A DNA stretch of 64,000 bases from contig NZ_FMHI01000001.1 in the NCBI RefSeq assembly GCF_900090145.1, positions 310,001 through 374,000 on the forward strand, read 5' to 3'. The translations under genes were made by a program, and so were the position numbers. Source of the stretch: Streptomyces sp. WMMB 322 (GTDB taxonomy: Bacteria > Actinomycetota > Actinomycetes > Streptomycetales > Streptomycetaceae). The notes under the pieces were generated by a model. It was not told the DNA's origin, searched no databases, and was given only the letters and a program-made list of their open reading frames with translations. Shown piece by piece: positions 52,260 to 59,806 of this stretch (position 1 is the first letter of the stretch; the number at the start of each line of letters is the position of its first letter).

Positions 52260-53932
52260 GTCGGCTGGTCCCCTTCGGATGCACCGGAGCCCGGGTCGCC
52301 GGCGTCGCCGGCTCCGTCGGTCTCGTTCGTGTCGGCCGAGCTGTCTGTGTTGCCTGCGGTGGCTTTGGTGGCTGCGGTGCCTGCCGTGGCCGATCTGTCC
52401 GAGGCGTCCGCTGTGTCCGCTGTGCCGGGCGCATAGGTACCTGCGGCTGCCCGTCCCGACGCGGTGCCCTTCTGGAAAGCGGACCAGCGCTCGGCGCTCT
52501 CTTCGGGTGTCGAGGGCGGAGCGGGGCCCGTGCCCGTCCGCGAACCCGGCGACAGCTCACTCACGCCGGACTCTTCCGCTCCCGTCCCGCCTGCGCTCTT
52601 GACGCTTGCTCCTGTACCTCCTGTTGCCCCTGCATCTGCTGCTTCCGTGCCGCCGCCGTCCGTCCCGCCGCCGTACGCGGCGTTCCTCTCCTCCTCGGCG
52701 TAGGCGGGGCGCCGCCTGCGTCGGCGCGGCAGTTCTGCCCCCGTCGTCGTGGCCGTTGCCGGTGCCGCCGTCGGTGCCGTCGTCGAGGGGGTACGGGCGT
52801 CCGTTGCGGGCCGCCCCGGCAGCACGGGCAGGCTGTGCGGCTGCGAGGGGGCCATCACCGACATCGGGTGCTCTGCCTCGTCGAGCAGGGTGAGCAGGGG
52901 GTCGCCGGGGATGTGCACGATGGCACGCACGCCTCCGTACGGCGACGCCTCCACGTGGGCGCTGAACCCGTACTGACGGACCAGCCGCCCGACGGCGGCG
53001 AAGCCGTTGCGCGGAGGGTCGCCGAGCTCGGTGACGAGAAGCGCCTCATCGCCCGACATCAGCCGTTTGGCGCGGGCGAGTTCCTCGGTGTGCATGCCGA
53101 CTCCCGCGTCGTCGATGATCACGGACGCTCCGCGGTTGCCCTGCTGGAGCGTGACGGTGACGGGCAGTTCGGGATGGGAGTGGTGGAGGGCGTTCGCCAT
53201 CAGCTCCGTGAGGGTCACGGCGACCGGCTCGACCGCGCGGGCGATCACGCCGACGGGGTCGCGCAGCAGGTTGGTGACCTGCACGCGCTCGTACCCGCTG
53301 AGCCGGGACGAGGCACCGACGACGATGTCCGCGAGGTGCGAGTTCTCCCGCGTCAGGCCCGGCCAGGCCCCGCACACCACGGCGGTCGACTGGATGCGGC
53401 GCAGCGCCTGTTCGTTGAGGAAGTCGGCGGCGAGCAGGTCTTCGGCGACGAGCGGGTCCTCGTACTTCTCCTGCATCCGCTGGAGGAGGGTCTGGAGCTG
53501 GTAGAGCAGCGCCTGGATGGTCGTGGTGGCGCCCCGCATGGCCGCCTGGGCGGCGGCGTCGACGCGGATGCGTTCCTTGGCGACCTCTTCGCGGACCTGG
53601 ACCAGCACGGCGTCGATGGAACGGTCCAGTTCCGGGCTGAGCGTCGCGGTCCCGAGCGGGCCGGGGACCGGGACGTGGGAGTGGGCGAGGGAGGTGGCCA
53701 GGTCGGGGATGCGGGATTCGACGAGATGTCTGAGTTCCGCCTCGGCGGCCCTGAGTCTCGCCCCGAGATCGGCCGCGTGCCGTGACGCGCGCTCGAGTTG
53801 CGCCCCCGCCGCCTCGACCTGCAGCTGCGATCTGCTCAGCTCCTGCCGCGAGCGGACGAGGAGGAGAGCCAGAACGACGGCGACCGTACCCAGTGCGAGG
53901 AATACGATCAGCACCACCGGAGTGTCGGTCAT
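52256..53932 (-). CDS. cvnA: Conservon sensor ATPase CvnA with degenerate histidine-kinase box
   Basis: A 558-residue membrane protein: one N-terminal helix (VVLIVFLALGTVAVVLALLL), a coiled coil and a HATPase_c domain with N-box TELMANALHHSHP (Glu243, Asn247) and IDDAGVGM. In the dimerisation helix, usual CvnA proteins have Asp-His-Leu; here it is Asp170-Phe-Leu, so no phospho-accepting histidine is seen. The C-terminal ~170 residues are Ala/Thr/Ser/Pro-rich. Likely anchors the Cvn complex. It starts the operon. Confidence 0.92.
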   Translation of the reverse strand: MTDTPVVLIVFLALGTVAVVLALLLVRSRQELSRSQLQVEAAGAQLERASRHAADLGARLRAAEAELRHLVESRIPDLATSLAHSHVPVPGPLGTATLSPELDRSIDAVLVQVREEVAKERIRVDAAAQAAMRGATTTIQALLYQLQTLLQRMQEKYEDPLVAEDLLAADFLNEQALRRIQSTAVVCGAWPGLTRENSHLADIVVGASSRLSGYERVQVTNLLRDPVGVIARAVEPVAVTLTELMANALHHSHPELPVTVTLQQGNRGASVIIDDAGVGMHTEELARAKRLMSGDEALLVTELGDPPRNGFAAVGRLVRQYGFSAHVEASPYGGVRAIVHIPGDPLLTLLDEAEHPMSVMAPSQPHSLPVLPGRPATDARTPSTTAPTAAPATATTTGAELPRRRRRRPAYAEEERNAAYGGGTDGGGTEAADAGATGGTGASVKSAGGTGAEESGVSELSPGSRTGTGPAPPSTPEESAERWSAFQKGTASGRAAAGTYAPGTADTADASDRSATAGTAATKATAGNTDSSADTNETDGAGDAGDPGSGASEGDQPT

Positions 53933-54372
53933 CGGCGTCCTTGGTCAACTGGATTTCTGTGATCGGTGGTTCGGACGAGCGCGGGGGAGCGAACCGTGCC
54001 CATGGGAACCGGCCCATCGGTACTCGCCCGGCGGTCCCCACATGCTGCCGCAGACCAATCGCGTGCACACCCGTAACGGGAACATCCGTACACATCGGCT
54101 GAGCGCATTCCGCCTCCTGACGGGGGCGTTCGGGCACGGCGTGCCGCGGTCCCCGTTCGTGAGTGAGCAGGTTCTGCTTGTGACGACCCTCGCGGCGGCC
54201 CCGAGACCGGCCCCGAGACCGGCCTCCGGGACCGGCTTTCGGGACCGGGGTCCTGCGACGCCGGGCGCCGGCCCTGTAACAGCCGTCGGGCGGCAGCGCG
54301 CCGGGCCGGCGCGGTACGTGGAGACGTCGCGCCGGCCGGCTCCTGCTTCGGCTGTCGCCTCGCGTCCGTGCC
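53933..54372. promoter_or_regulatory. Conservon promoter region and PHP-gene 3' flank
   Basis: The 440-bp gap holds the conservon promoter near 53940-54080, where base composition is relatively balanced, but no hexamers are assigned. Further right (54190-54260) are tandem-like GACCGG repeats. No gene is recognised. Confidence 0.45.
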
Positions 54373-55881
54373 TCAGGCGTCGTCGCGTCCGAGCCGTACC
54401 GGGTTGGTCATCGCGGCCATGGCGCCGGGCAGTCCGGCGGGCGAACCGACGGGCGGACGGCGACGTATCTCGGCGCGAACGTACGCGGCCAGCGAGGCCG
54501 TCGTGCGCCACTCCAGAGGTCCCGCGGCCACCGGCCCCGCGAACATCTCGCCCTGGTCGGTGAGGAACCTCGCCGTCGCGCCCTCGGGAGCGCCCGAGAC
54601 GTCCAGCCGCACGGTCACCTCCGCGTCGCGCTCCACCCTCAACCGCTCGCCCATGCCTGCGTGTTCGCCGTGCGGGCCGGAGGCGGAGAACTTCACGGAG
54701 ACGTCCGAGGACTCCGCGATGTAGCTGCGGCCCTTGCGCATGCCCTCCAGCAGGGCCTGCCGGGAGAGATCCTCCGCGAGGACGACCGTCTGCGGCAGCC
54801 CCACCTTCTGCGGCTCGGCATGCGCGTCACTGTTGCCGATGGCGGGGAGCGGCCCCCGGCCGGGCGGCGGAGCCATCAGCATGTTGTCCCAGGCGGCGAC
54901 CGCGAGTTCGTCGTCGGCCGTCCACGGTCCGTTCCACACCTCCACGGCGTCCGCGTCCTCGTAGCCGAACTTCCACTGGCAGCCAACGAAGGGGCAGTCG
55001 GGATGGGCCGGGACGACCAGGCCGCCGGCGCGGCGGATGCGGCGGGCGAACCGGGAGAAGTGACCGTCCCTCGCCCGGTAGCGCCAGTCGACGAACGTGC
55101 CCGGGTCCGTGCCGAGGGCCAGGACATGGCCGTTGCGCGTGGTGACCTCCTCGCCGCACAGAATCAGGAAGTCCTCGCCCCACAGCCCCGCCCAGGCGCC
55201 GTGCCCCGACGTGGTGTTGTGCTCGGTGGTGGCGATGAAGTCGAGCCCCGCCTGACGTGCGGCCCCGGCGGCCTCCTGCGGGGTGCGCTTGCCGTCCGAG
55301 TGCACCGTGTGGAGATGGCAGTCGCCCCGGTACCAGGCGCGGCCGCGGCCCCGTGCGCGCTCCGGCGGGTGGACCGGCCGCGGCGTGGTGCCCGGGCTCC
55401 CGTACCGGAGGGTGACGGTCACCTCGTAGTCCAGCCCCTGCGGGGCGACGGTGTACGGGCCGAGGACGACATGCCACGTGCCTTCGCGCACCGGGCCGGC
55501 CAGATAGCCCGGTGTCGCCTTCTCGGCGCTGATCGAGAACCGGTCGCGTGCACCGCCCGACCAGCCGCGGAACCCCCGGCCGCCGAGCGCCGTGCCGCGC
55601 TCGTCGAAGATGCCGATGTCCAGGGCGTTGCCCTTCGTGCCCTCGGGCACGGACGGCTTGTCGTAGGTGTAGGCCACCTCGATCTCGCGGACGCCTGAGG
55701 GGACCTCGACCGGCAGGTACACGAAATCGGGTGCGCCCGTGGGCAGGTGGCCCTTCAAGGTCCTGGACCGCTCGGAGCCGTCGTCGGCGGCGGCGAAGCT
55801 CACTCCGCCGAGAGTGAGGACGCCCGTGGCTCCCGCCACCGCCGACAGCCGCAGCACGTCACGTCTTTCCACGCCTGACAT
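54373..55881 (-). CDS. Tat-exported PHP-domain metallophosphoesterase (CehA/McbA type)
   Basis: A 502-residue extracellular metal-dependent phosphoesterase. The N terminus ERRDVLRLSAVAGATG has a twin-arginine Tat signal. An N-terminal beta-sandwich (about 40-165) precedes a PHP domain: GDCHLHTVHSDG (metal His ligands), FIATTEHNT, VVPAHPDCPF and GNSDAHA. The C-terminal part contains a further beta domain. Likely cleaves phosphate or phosphonate esters outside the cell. ATG 55881 is used. Its upstream region (promoter and first 10 codons) has a second copy at 58892-59020. Confidence 0.9.
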   Translation of the reverse strand: MSGVERRDVLRLSAVAGATGVLTLGGVSFAAADDGSERSRTLKGHLPTGAPDFVYLPVEVPSGVREIEVAYTYDKPSVPEGTKGNALDIGIFDERGTALGGRGFRGWSGGARDRFSISAEKATPGYLAGPVREGTWHVVLGPYTVAPQGLDYEVTVTLRYGSPGTTPRPVHPPERARGRGRAWYRGDCHLHTVHSDGKRTPQEAAGAARQAGLDFIATTEHNTTSGHGAWAGLWGEDFLILCGEEVTTRNGHVLALGTDPGTFVDWRYRARDGHFSRFARRIRRAGGLVVPAHPDCPFVGCQWKFGYEDADAVEVWNGPWTADDELAVAAWDNMLMAPPPGRGPLPAIGNSDAHAEPQKVGLPQTVVLAEDLSRQALLEGMRKGRSYIAESSDVSVKFSASGPHGEHAGMGERLRVERDAEVTVRLDVSGAPEGATARFLTDQGEMFAGPVAAGPLEWRTTASLAAYVRAEIRRRPPVGSPAGLPGAMAAMTNPVRLGRDDA

Positions 55882-56012
55882 ATGTGCCTCCCCCTGGCGC
55901 GCGGATCGCTGCCGCACGCCCCGCACCCGTAGTCCCGCGGCGCCTGTGTGACGCCACGAGTCACTGTTGTACGCGCGGGAGACGGGCGGGGAAACCCCTG
56001 TGGAAAACTCCG
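55855..56012 (-). repeat. PHP-gene upstream region, copy 1 of a direct repeat
   Basis: The first nine codons of the phosphoesterase and its upstream DNA are repeated at 58892-59020 in the same orientation. The distal 65 nt (55948-56012, containing CACGAGTCACTGTTGTACGC) match copy 2 (58955-59020) with one substitution and one insertion. A TTTTCCACA motif at the distal end resembles a DnaA box but is unproved. Confidence 0.85.
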
Positions 56013-56173
56013 CCGCGGGCACGCGCCGGACGTGACCGACCCGGCCTGCGACGGTGGTCGGGAGCGGCGCTCGGGAGACCGGGCGCGAACGTTCAGCAGT
56101 CGCTGTTCACCTCCTGGCCGGGCGCGCCGACCACGGCTTCTCGCAGGCTTCGCGACGTGGGTGCCGAGCGGTC

Positions 56174-56270
56174 GCCGTTCAGCCAGGCAGACGAGCAGGC
56201 GTGCAGGAGCCGTTCGGCCAGGCGGACGAGCAGGCGTGCAGGAGCCGTTCAGGCAGGCAGGTAGACGAGC
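56174..56270 (-). repeat. 35-nt direct repeats at the end of the XRE-regulator gene
   Basis: Two 35-nt units (56181-56215 and 56216-56250) differ at two or three bases; a partial third copy (GGCAGGTAGACGAGCAGG) lies inside the last codons of the gene. Slippage or duplication of the gene's 3' end appears to have produced them. Confidence 0.8.
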
Positions 56271-57049
56271 AGGCGGTGCTCGTCGGTCTCCGGGAGGCCG
56301 AGTGCTTCGTAGGCCCAGGTCCGCGTGACGCCGTCGGGCTGGGTCCAGCGCTCCGCCCCGGTCCAGGCAGGCACACGCGTCGCACGCTCGTAACGGGGAA
56401 CGAAGTCGCCTCTGGCCCGCAGGGCGAATTCGGTGGCGAGCAGGCGGGCCTGCGGGTCGCCGAGCTCGGTGGCAGCGCGCAGCCGGACCGCCCATTCGTC
56501 GGCGACGGAGTCCCAGTCGGGGAACGTGTCGCGCGCACGTGGGTCGGTGAACACGAATCGAGGCACATTGCGGACGTCGGACGGGCAGAGGTCGGGGAAG
56601 CGCGGAGTGCGGGCGAGAATCCCGCCCGCACGGTCCAGGATCACCGCCGGTGTGCGGGCGAGCTGATCCATGAGCGTGACGAGAGCCGGTCTTGGCGGCG
56701 GTGGCGTGCTCGTCGAGCAGGCGGTGCCGTCGCCGTCGAGGGCTTTCGCGAGCCGCAGCAGGTGTACGCGCTCGTCGTCGGTGAGTTGCAGCGCCCCGGC
56801 GAGGGCGCCGAGCACCTGTGGAGAGGGTCGGCGGTCGGCGCCGCGTTCGAGCCGCGTGAGGTATTCGACGCTGACACCCGCCAGCATGGCGAGCTCACCC
56901 CTGCGCAGGCCGGGCGTTCGGCGGCCGCGGTCGGCGGGCAGGCCGACGGTTGAGGGCTGGACCGCTTCGCGCCGTGCCCGCAGGAAGGCGCCCAGTGCGT
57001 TGTTCCGGGCAAGCCCGATCACGTGGTCGGCCGGGGCTGTATCGGTCAC
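56249..57049 (-). CDS. XRE-family regulator with MmyB-like ligand domain
   Basis: A 266-residue regulator. The helix-turn-helix is GLRRGELAMLAGVSVEYLTRLE; the C-terminal domain (RTPAVILDRAGGILARTP, RATELGDPQARLLATEFAL, WTQPDGVTRTWAYEALGL) is the MmyB-like domain that binds fatty acids or cofactors in this family. ATG 57049 is used. Reading away from it, a PPOX flavoprotein and an aldo/keto reductase lie 330 bp downstream of its promoter on the other strand; it probably controls them. The 3' end overlaps the 35-nt repeats. Confidence 0.9.
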   Translation of the reverse strand: MTDTAPADHVIGLARNNALGAFLRARREAVQPSTVGLPADRGRRTPGLRRGELAMLAGVSVEYLTRLERGADRRPSPQVLGALAGALQLTDDERVHLLRLAKALDGDGTACSTSTPPPPRPALVTLMDQLARTPAVILDRAGGILARTPRFPDLCPSDVRNVPRFVFTDPRARDTFPDWDSVADEWAVRLRAATELGDPQARLLATEFALRARGDFVPRYERATRVPAWTGAERWTQPDGVTRTWAYEALGLPETDEHRLLVYLPA

Positions 57050-57380
57050 GGTCCCGAGTGTAGGAGGACGTCCGGCAACCCTGGCCCGCCGGCGGCCTGC
57101 TGCGCGGATGCGCGTGGCCGCCTGGCGCTCCGCCGCACCGCCGCACCGCCGGGCCGCCCGAGTGCGACCGGCCCCGGTACGAGGGCGACCTGCGCCTGGC
57201 GCGTGGCACCAGGCTGCTCAGGCCCGTGACGGCCGAGGGGGATCACGGGCCGTCTCACCGGCCCTCTCACAGCCTCTCGCTGATCGTCTCAGGGTGCCTT
57301 TCAGTGGCCGCTCAGGCGTCGTCCCAGGGGGACCCCAGCAGGGTCTCCCTCGAGGCGTGACGCTCATGCAACGTGAGCAC
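57050..57380. promoter_or_regulatory. Divergent promoter region between XRE regulator and PPOX gene
   Basis: The 331-bp gap separates the regulator from the flavoprotein/reductase pair. No promoter or operator motif was recognised by eye; composition is GC-rich throughout. Confidence 0.4.
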
Positions 57381-57815
57381 ATGAGCGTTTTCAGTGACAA
57401 CGAGTTGGAGTATCTGGCTGCGCAGCAGCTGGGGCGGTTCGCGAGCGTCGATGTGCGTTCCCGCCCGCAGGTCCGGCCCCTCGGGTTCTTCTACGACCCC
57501 GAGACCGACGGGATCGTGATCGGCGGTGCCGAAGGCACCGGCATGCGGCACAGTGCGAAGTTCCGCAACGCCGCCGCGCGTCCGGATGTCGCACTGGTGG
57601 TCGACGACGTCGTCACCACCGACGGCTGGGCGCCCCGCGGGGTGGAGATCCGCGGCCGCGTCGAGGTGCACGAAGAGGGCGGTGCCGCGTTGGGCCGGCG
57701 TTTGCGTGCCTCGTTTCCGTTCGATCCCGCCTGGATGCTGCTGCGACCACGCCGGGTCATCTCGTGGGGCATCGACTGCTCGTCCTTCGATCTGCGCGCG
57801 CGGGACGTGGCATGA
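57381..57815 (+). CDS. PPOX-class flavin/F420-dependent enzyme
   Basis: A 144-residue split-barrel protein: FSDNELEYLAAQQLGRFASV, RPQVRPLGFFYDPETDGIVIG, GTGMRHSAKFRNAAARPDVALV and ASFPFDPAWMLLRPRRVISWG. It belongs to the small pyridoxamine-phosphate-oxidase-like family, several members of which use F420. ATG 57381 is used; ATG 57366 five codons earlier is possible. The stop overlaps the aldo/keto reductase start by ATGA. It probably works with that enzyme on the same substrate. Confidence 0.85.
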   Translation: MSVFSDNELEYLAAQQLGRFASVDVRSRPQVRPLGFFYDPETDGIVIGGAEGTGMRHSAKFRNAAARPDVALVVDDVVTTDGWAPRGVEIRGRVEVHEEGGAALGRRLRASFPFDPAWMLLRPRRVISWGIDCSSFDLRARDVA

Positions 57816-58765
57816 GATACCGGCTTTTCGGACGGACGGGTCTGCGCGTAGCGGAGCTGTTTCTCGGCGCCATGACTCTGCGCCACGCAGGGGAGGCCCG
57901 CCGCATCGTGGACGCCTACGCCGACGCGGGCGGCAACGTGATCGACACCGCATCGGCATACGGGGATAGCGAGAGCCTGCTCGGCGAGGTGCTCAGGGAC
58001 CGCGACCGCTTCGTGCTGGCCACCAAGTTCACGCTCAGCCGCGACCCCGACGATCCCAACGCCTCGGGCAGCCACCGCAAGAACCTCGTCACGTCGCTCG
58101 AACGCAGCCTGCGACGGCTGCGCACGGACTACGTCGACATCATGTGGGTGCACACCTGGGATCGGCACACACCCGTCGAGGAAACCCTGCGCGCGCTCGA
58201 CGACCTCGTCCGCGCGGGCAAGATCCGCTACCTCGGCGTCTCCGACACACCCGCGTGGGTCGTCGGCCGCGCCGACGTGCTCGCCGAGTGGCGTGGCTGG
58301 ACGGCGTTCGGTGGAATCCAGGTGCCCTACAGCCTGGTCAACCGCGACATCGAACGTGACCTCCTTCCCATGGCCGAGGAACTCGGCCTGGCGGTGGCCG
58401 CCTGGGGCGTGCTCGAGCACGGTGCCCTGACCGGGTCCGACCGCGTCGGCACCCTGTCGCCCCGGCAGGAGCGGGTGGCCGCCGCTCTGCGCGAGGTCGC
58501 GGGCGAAGTCGGCGCGAGTCCGGCTCAGGTCGCCATCGCCTGGGCCCGCAGCCGTTCGTCCCACGTGCACCCGCTGATCGGCTTCCGCAGTGCCGACCGC
58601 GTTGCGGAAAGCATCGCCGCGCTCGACCTTCTCCTGCCCGACGAAGCCCTTCAGACGCTCGAGACCGTGGCTCCCTTCGAACCGGGCCCCTTCGCCGACT
58701 TCGTGACCGAGTCGGCGAGCGATCCGTTCGTCTTCGGGAACGCGACAGTGACCGGACGCCGGTGA
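57812..58765 (+). CDS. Aldo/keto reductase
   Basis: A 317-residue NAD(P)H-dependent reductase with the TIM-barrel AKR signatures: Asp45 and Tyr50 in IDTASAYGDSESLLGE, Lys72 in LATKF and His114 in MWVHTWD make the catalytic tetrad. GKIRYLGVSDTPAWVV and IPYSLVNRDIERDLLP-type segments follow. It reduces an aldehyde or ketone; the substrate is not known. The ATG overlaps the PPOX stop. Confidence 0.92.
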   Translation: MRYRLFGRTGLRVAELFLGAMTLRHAGEARRIVDAYADAGGNVIDTASAYGDSESLLGEVLRDRDRFVLATKFTLSRDPDDPNASGSHRKNLVTSLERSLRRLRTDYVDIMWVHTWDRHTPVEETLRALDDLVRAGKIRYLGVSDTPAWVVGRADVLAEWRGWTAFGGIQVPYSLVNRDIERDLLPMAEELGLAVAAWGVLEHGALTGSDRVGTLSPRQERVAAALREVAGEVGASPAQVAIAWARSRSSHVHPLIGFRSADRVAESIAALDLLLPDEALQTLETVAPFEPGPFADFVTESASDPFVFGNATVTGRR

Positions 58766-58891
58766 GGGCCCTGTGCCGCGGCACCGATCGTTGCGGCTGC
58801 CGGATCAGGGTCGGCGCCTCCGGCGATCCGGCGCTCGTGCCCCTCCCGCCGCTGCCTCCGGCGTTCCCGCCCGTCCTGTCGCTGCCGAAGA

Positions 58892-59020
58892 GCATGTCGC
58901 GTCTCTCCACGCATGGCATGTGTGCCCCCCACTTGCACGCGGGCGTGGTCCCCTGTGACGCCCACGAGTCACTGTTGTACGCGCGGGAGACGGGCGGGGG
59001 AACCCCTGTGGAAAACTCCG
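58892..59020 (-). pseudogene. Copy 2 of the PHP-gene upstream region with the first codons of a lost gene
   Basis: The minus strand here carries the same promoter-side block as copy 1 and then ATG at 58919 opening PCVERRDM, matching SGVERRDV of the phosphoesterase Tat signal. After this the frame continues without resemblance. A PHP gene was probably deleted, or its upstream region was duplicated when the three-gene block was inserted. It is about 26 bp shorter than copy 1 because of a deletion in the middle. Confidence 0.65.
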
Positions 59021-59063
59021 GATGCACCCGCGGCGACGGGCGGACACGGCCCGGTCGCGACCG

Positions 59064-59675
59064 TCAGGAGCGGCGCCGGGCCGCGATCACGAGGACGAGT
59101 GCGACCACCCCGACCACGACGATGAGCAGCGGCACCAGCAGCCACAGCCACCAGCGGCTGCTGCTCTTCTTCTTGCGTTCCGACCCGGGGTTGCCGTGAC
59201 CGCCGGAGCTGGTCGTGGTGGTCGTCGCCCCGCCGAGGCTCGACGTGCCCTTCGAGGAGCCGCCCGAACTGGTCTTGCTGACGCCGCCGCTGGTGCTGAC
59301 GGTGCCGCCCGTGCCGCCGGAGCTGCTCGTACTGCTGCTCCCACCGGTGCTGCCGAGGCTTCCGCCCGTGCTGCTCGTACCGCTGCTGGTCCTGCTGCCG
59401 CCCGTGGTGCTGCTCGTCCTCGAACCGGAGGAGCCGCTGGTCGTGCCGCCCCTGCTGCTTCCGCCGGATATCCGGCCGGGCGCCGCCCGCGTTTCGGCCT
59501 CGTCGCCGCCGGCCCCGTCGGGAGCCCCCGCCGACGTCCCGCCGGAGGCCGCCGCCGAGATCCGGTCCGGAGTCCCGCCGGCCGGCCCGCTGTGTGCCGC
59601 GTGCGCCGTGACCGGGCCCCCGCCCAGTACGGCGAGGACCAGCGCGGCGGTGGTCGTGACAAAGCGAACTCGCAT
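59064..59675 (-). CDS. Ser/Gly/Thr-rich secreted protein with C-terminal membrane anchor
   Basis: A 203-residue protein. Residues 1-26 are a signal peptide (FVTTTAALVLAVLGGGPVTA). The middle is dominated by Ser, Gly and Thr (GGSSRGGTTSGSSGSRT). The C terminus has a hydrophobic helix (WWLWLLVPLLIVVVGVVALV) and a basic tail AARRRS. It has no LPXTG motif and may be glycosylated. It diverges from fbiC over 131 bp. ATG 59675 has GGGGG five bases upstream. No family is recognised. Confidence 0.75.
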   Translation of the reverse strand: MRVRFVTTTAALVLAVLGGGPVTAHAAHSGPAGGTPDRISAAASGGTSAGAPDGAGGDEAETRAAPGRISGGSSRGGTTSGSSGSRTSSTTGGSRTSSGTSSTGGSLGSTGGSSSTSSSGGTGGTVSTSGGVSKTSSGGSSKGTSSLGGATTTTTSSGGHGNPGSERKKKSSSRWWLWLLVPLLIVVVGVVALVLVIAARRRS

Positions 59676-59806
59676 AAATTCCCCCGTAGTTGGCGAAACG
59701 GCCGCCCTGGCGAGCGGCCGTGTGTCACGCAGCACCGTAGACGATGTGACATTGGCCGCAGCGTCCGCTTCCGGAGACCCGACGGGGCCGCTCGTATGCT
59801 CGGTTC

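Noticed and set aside
55990..56012. DnaA-box-like TTTTCCACA in both copies of the direct repeat
   Set aside because: A single site per copy with one mismatch to the Streptomyces consensus is not evidence for an origin.
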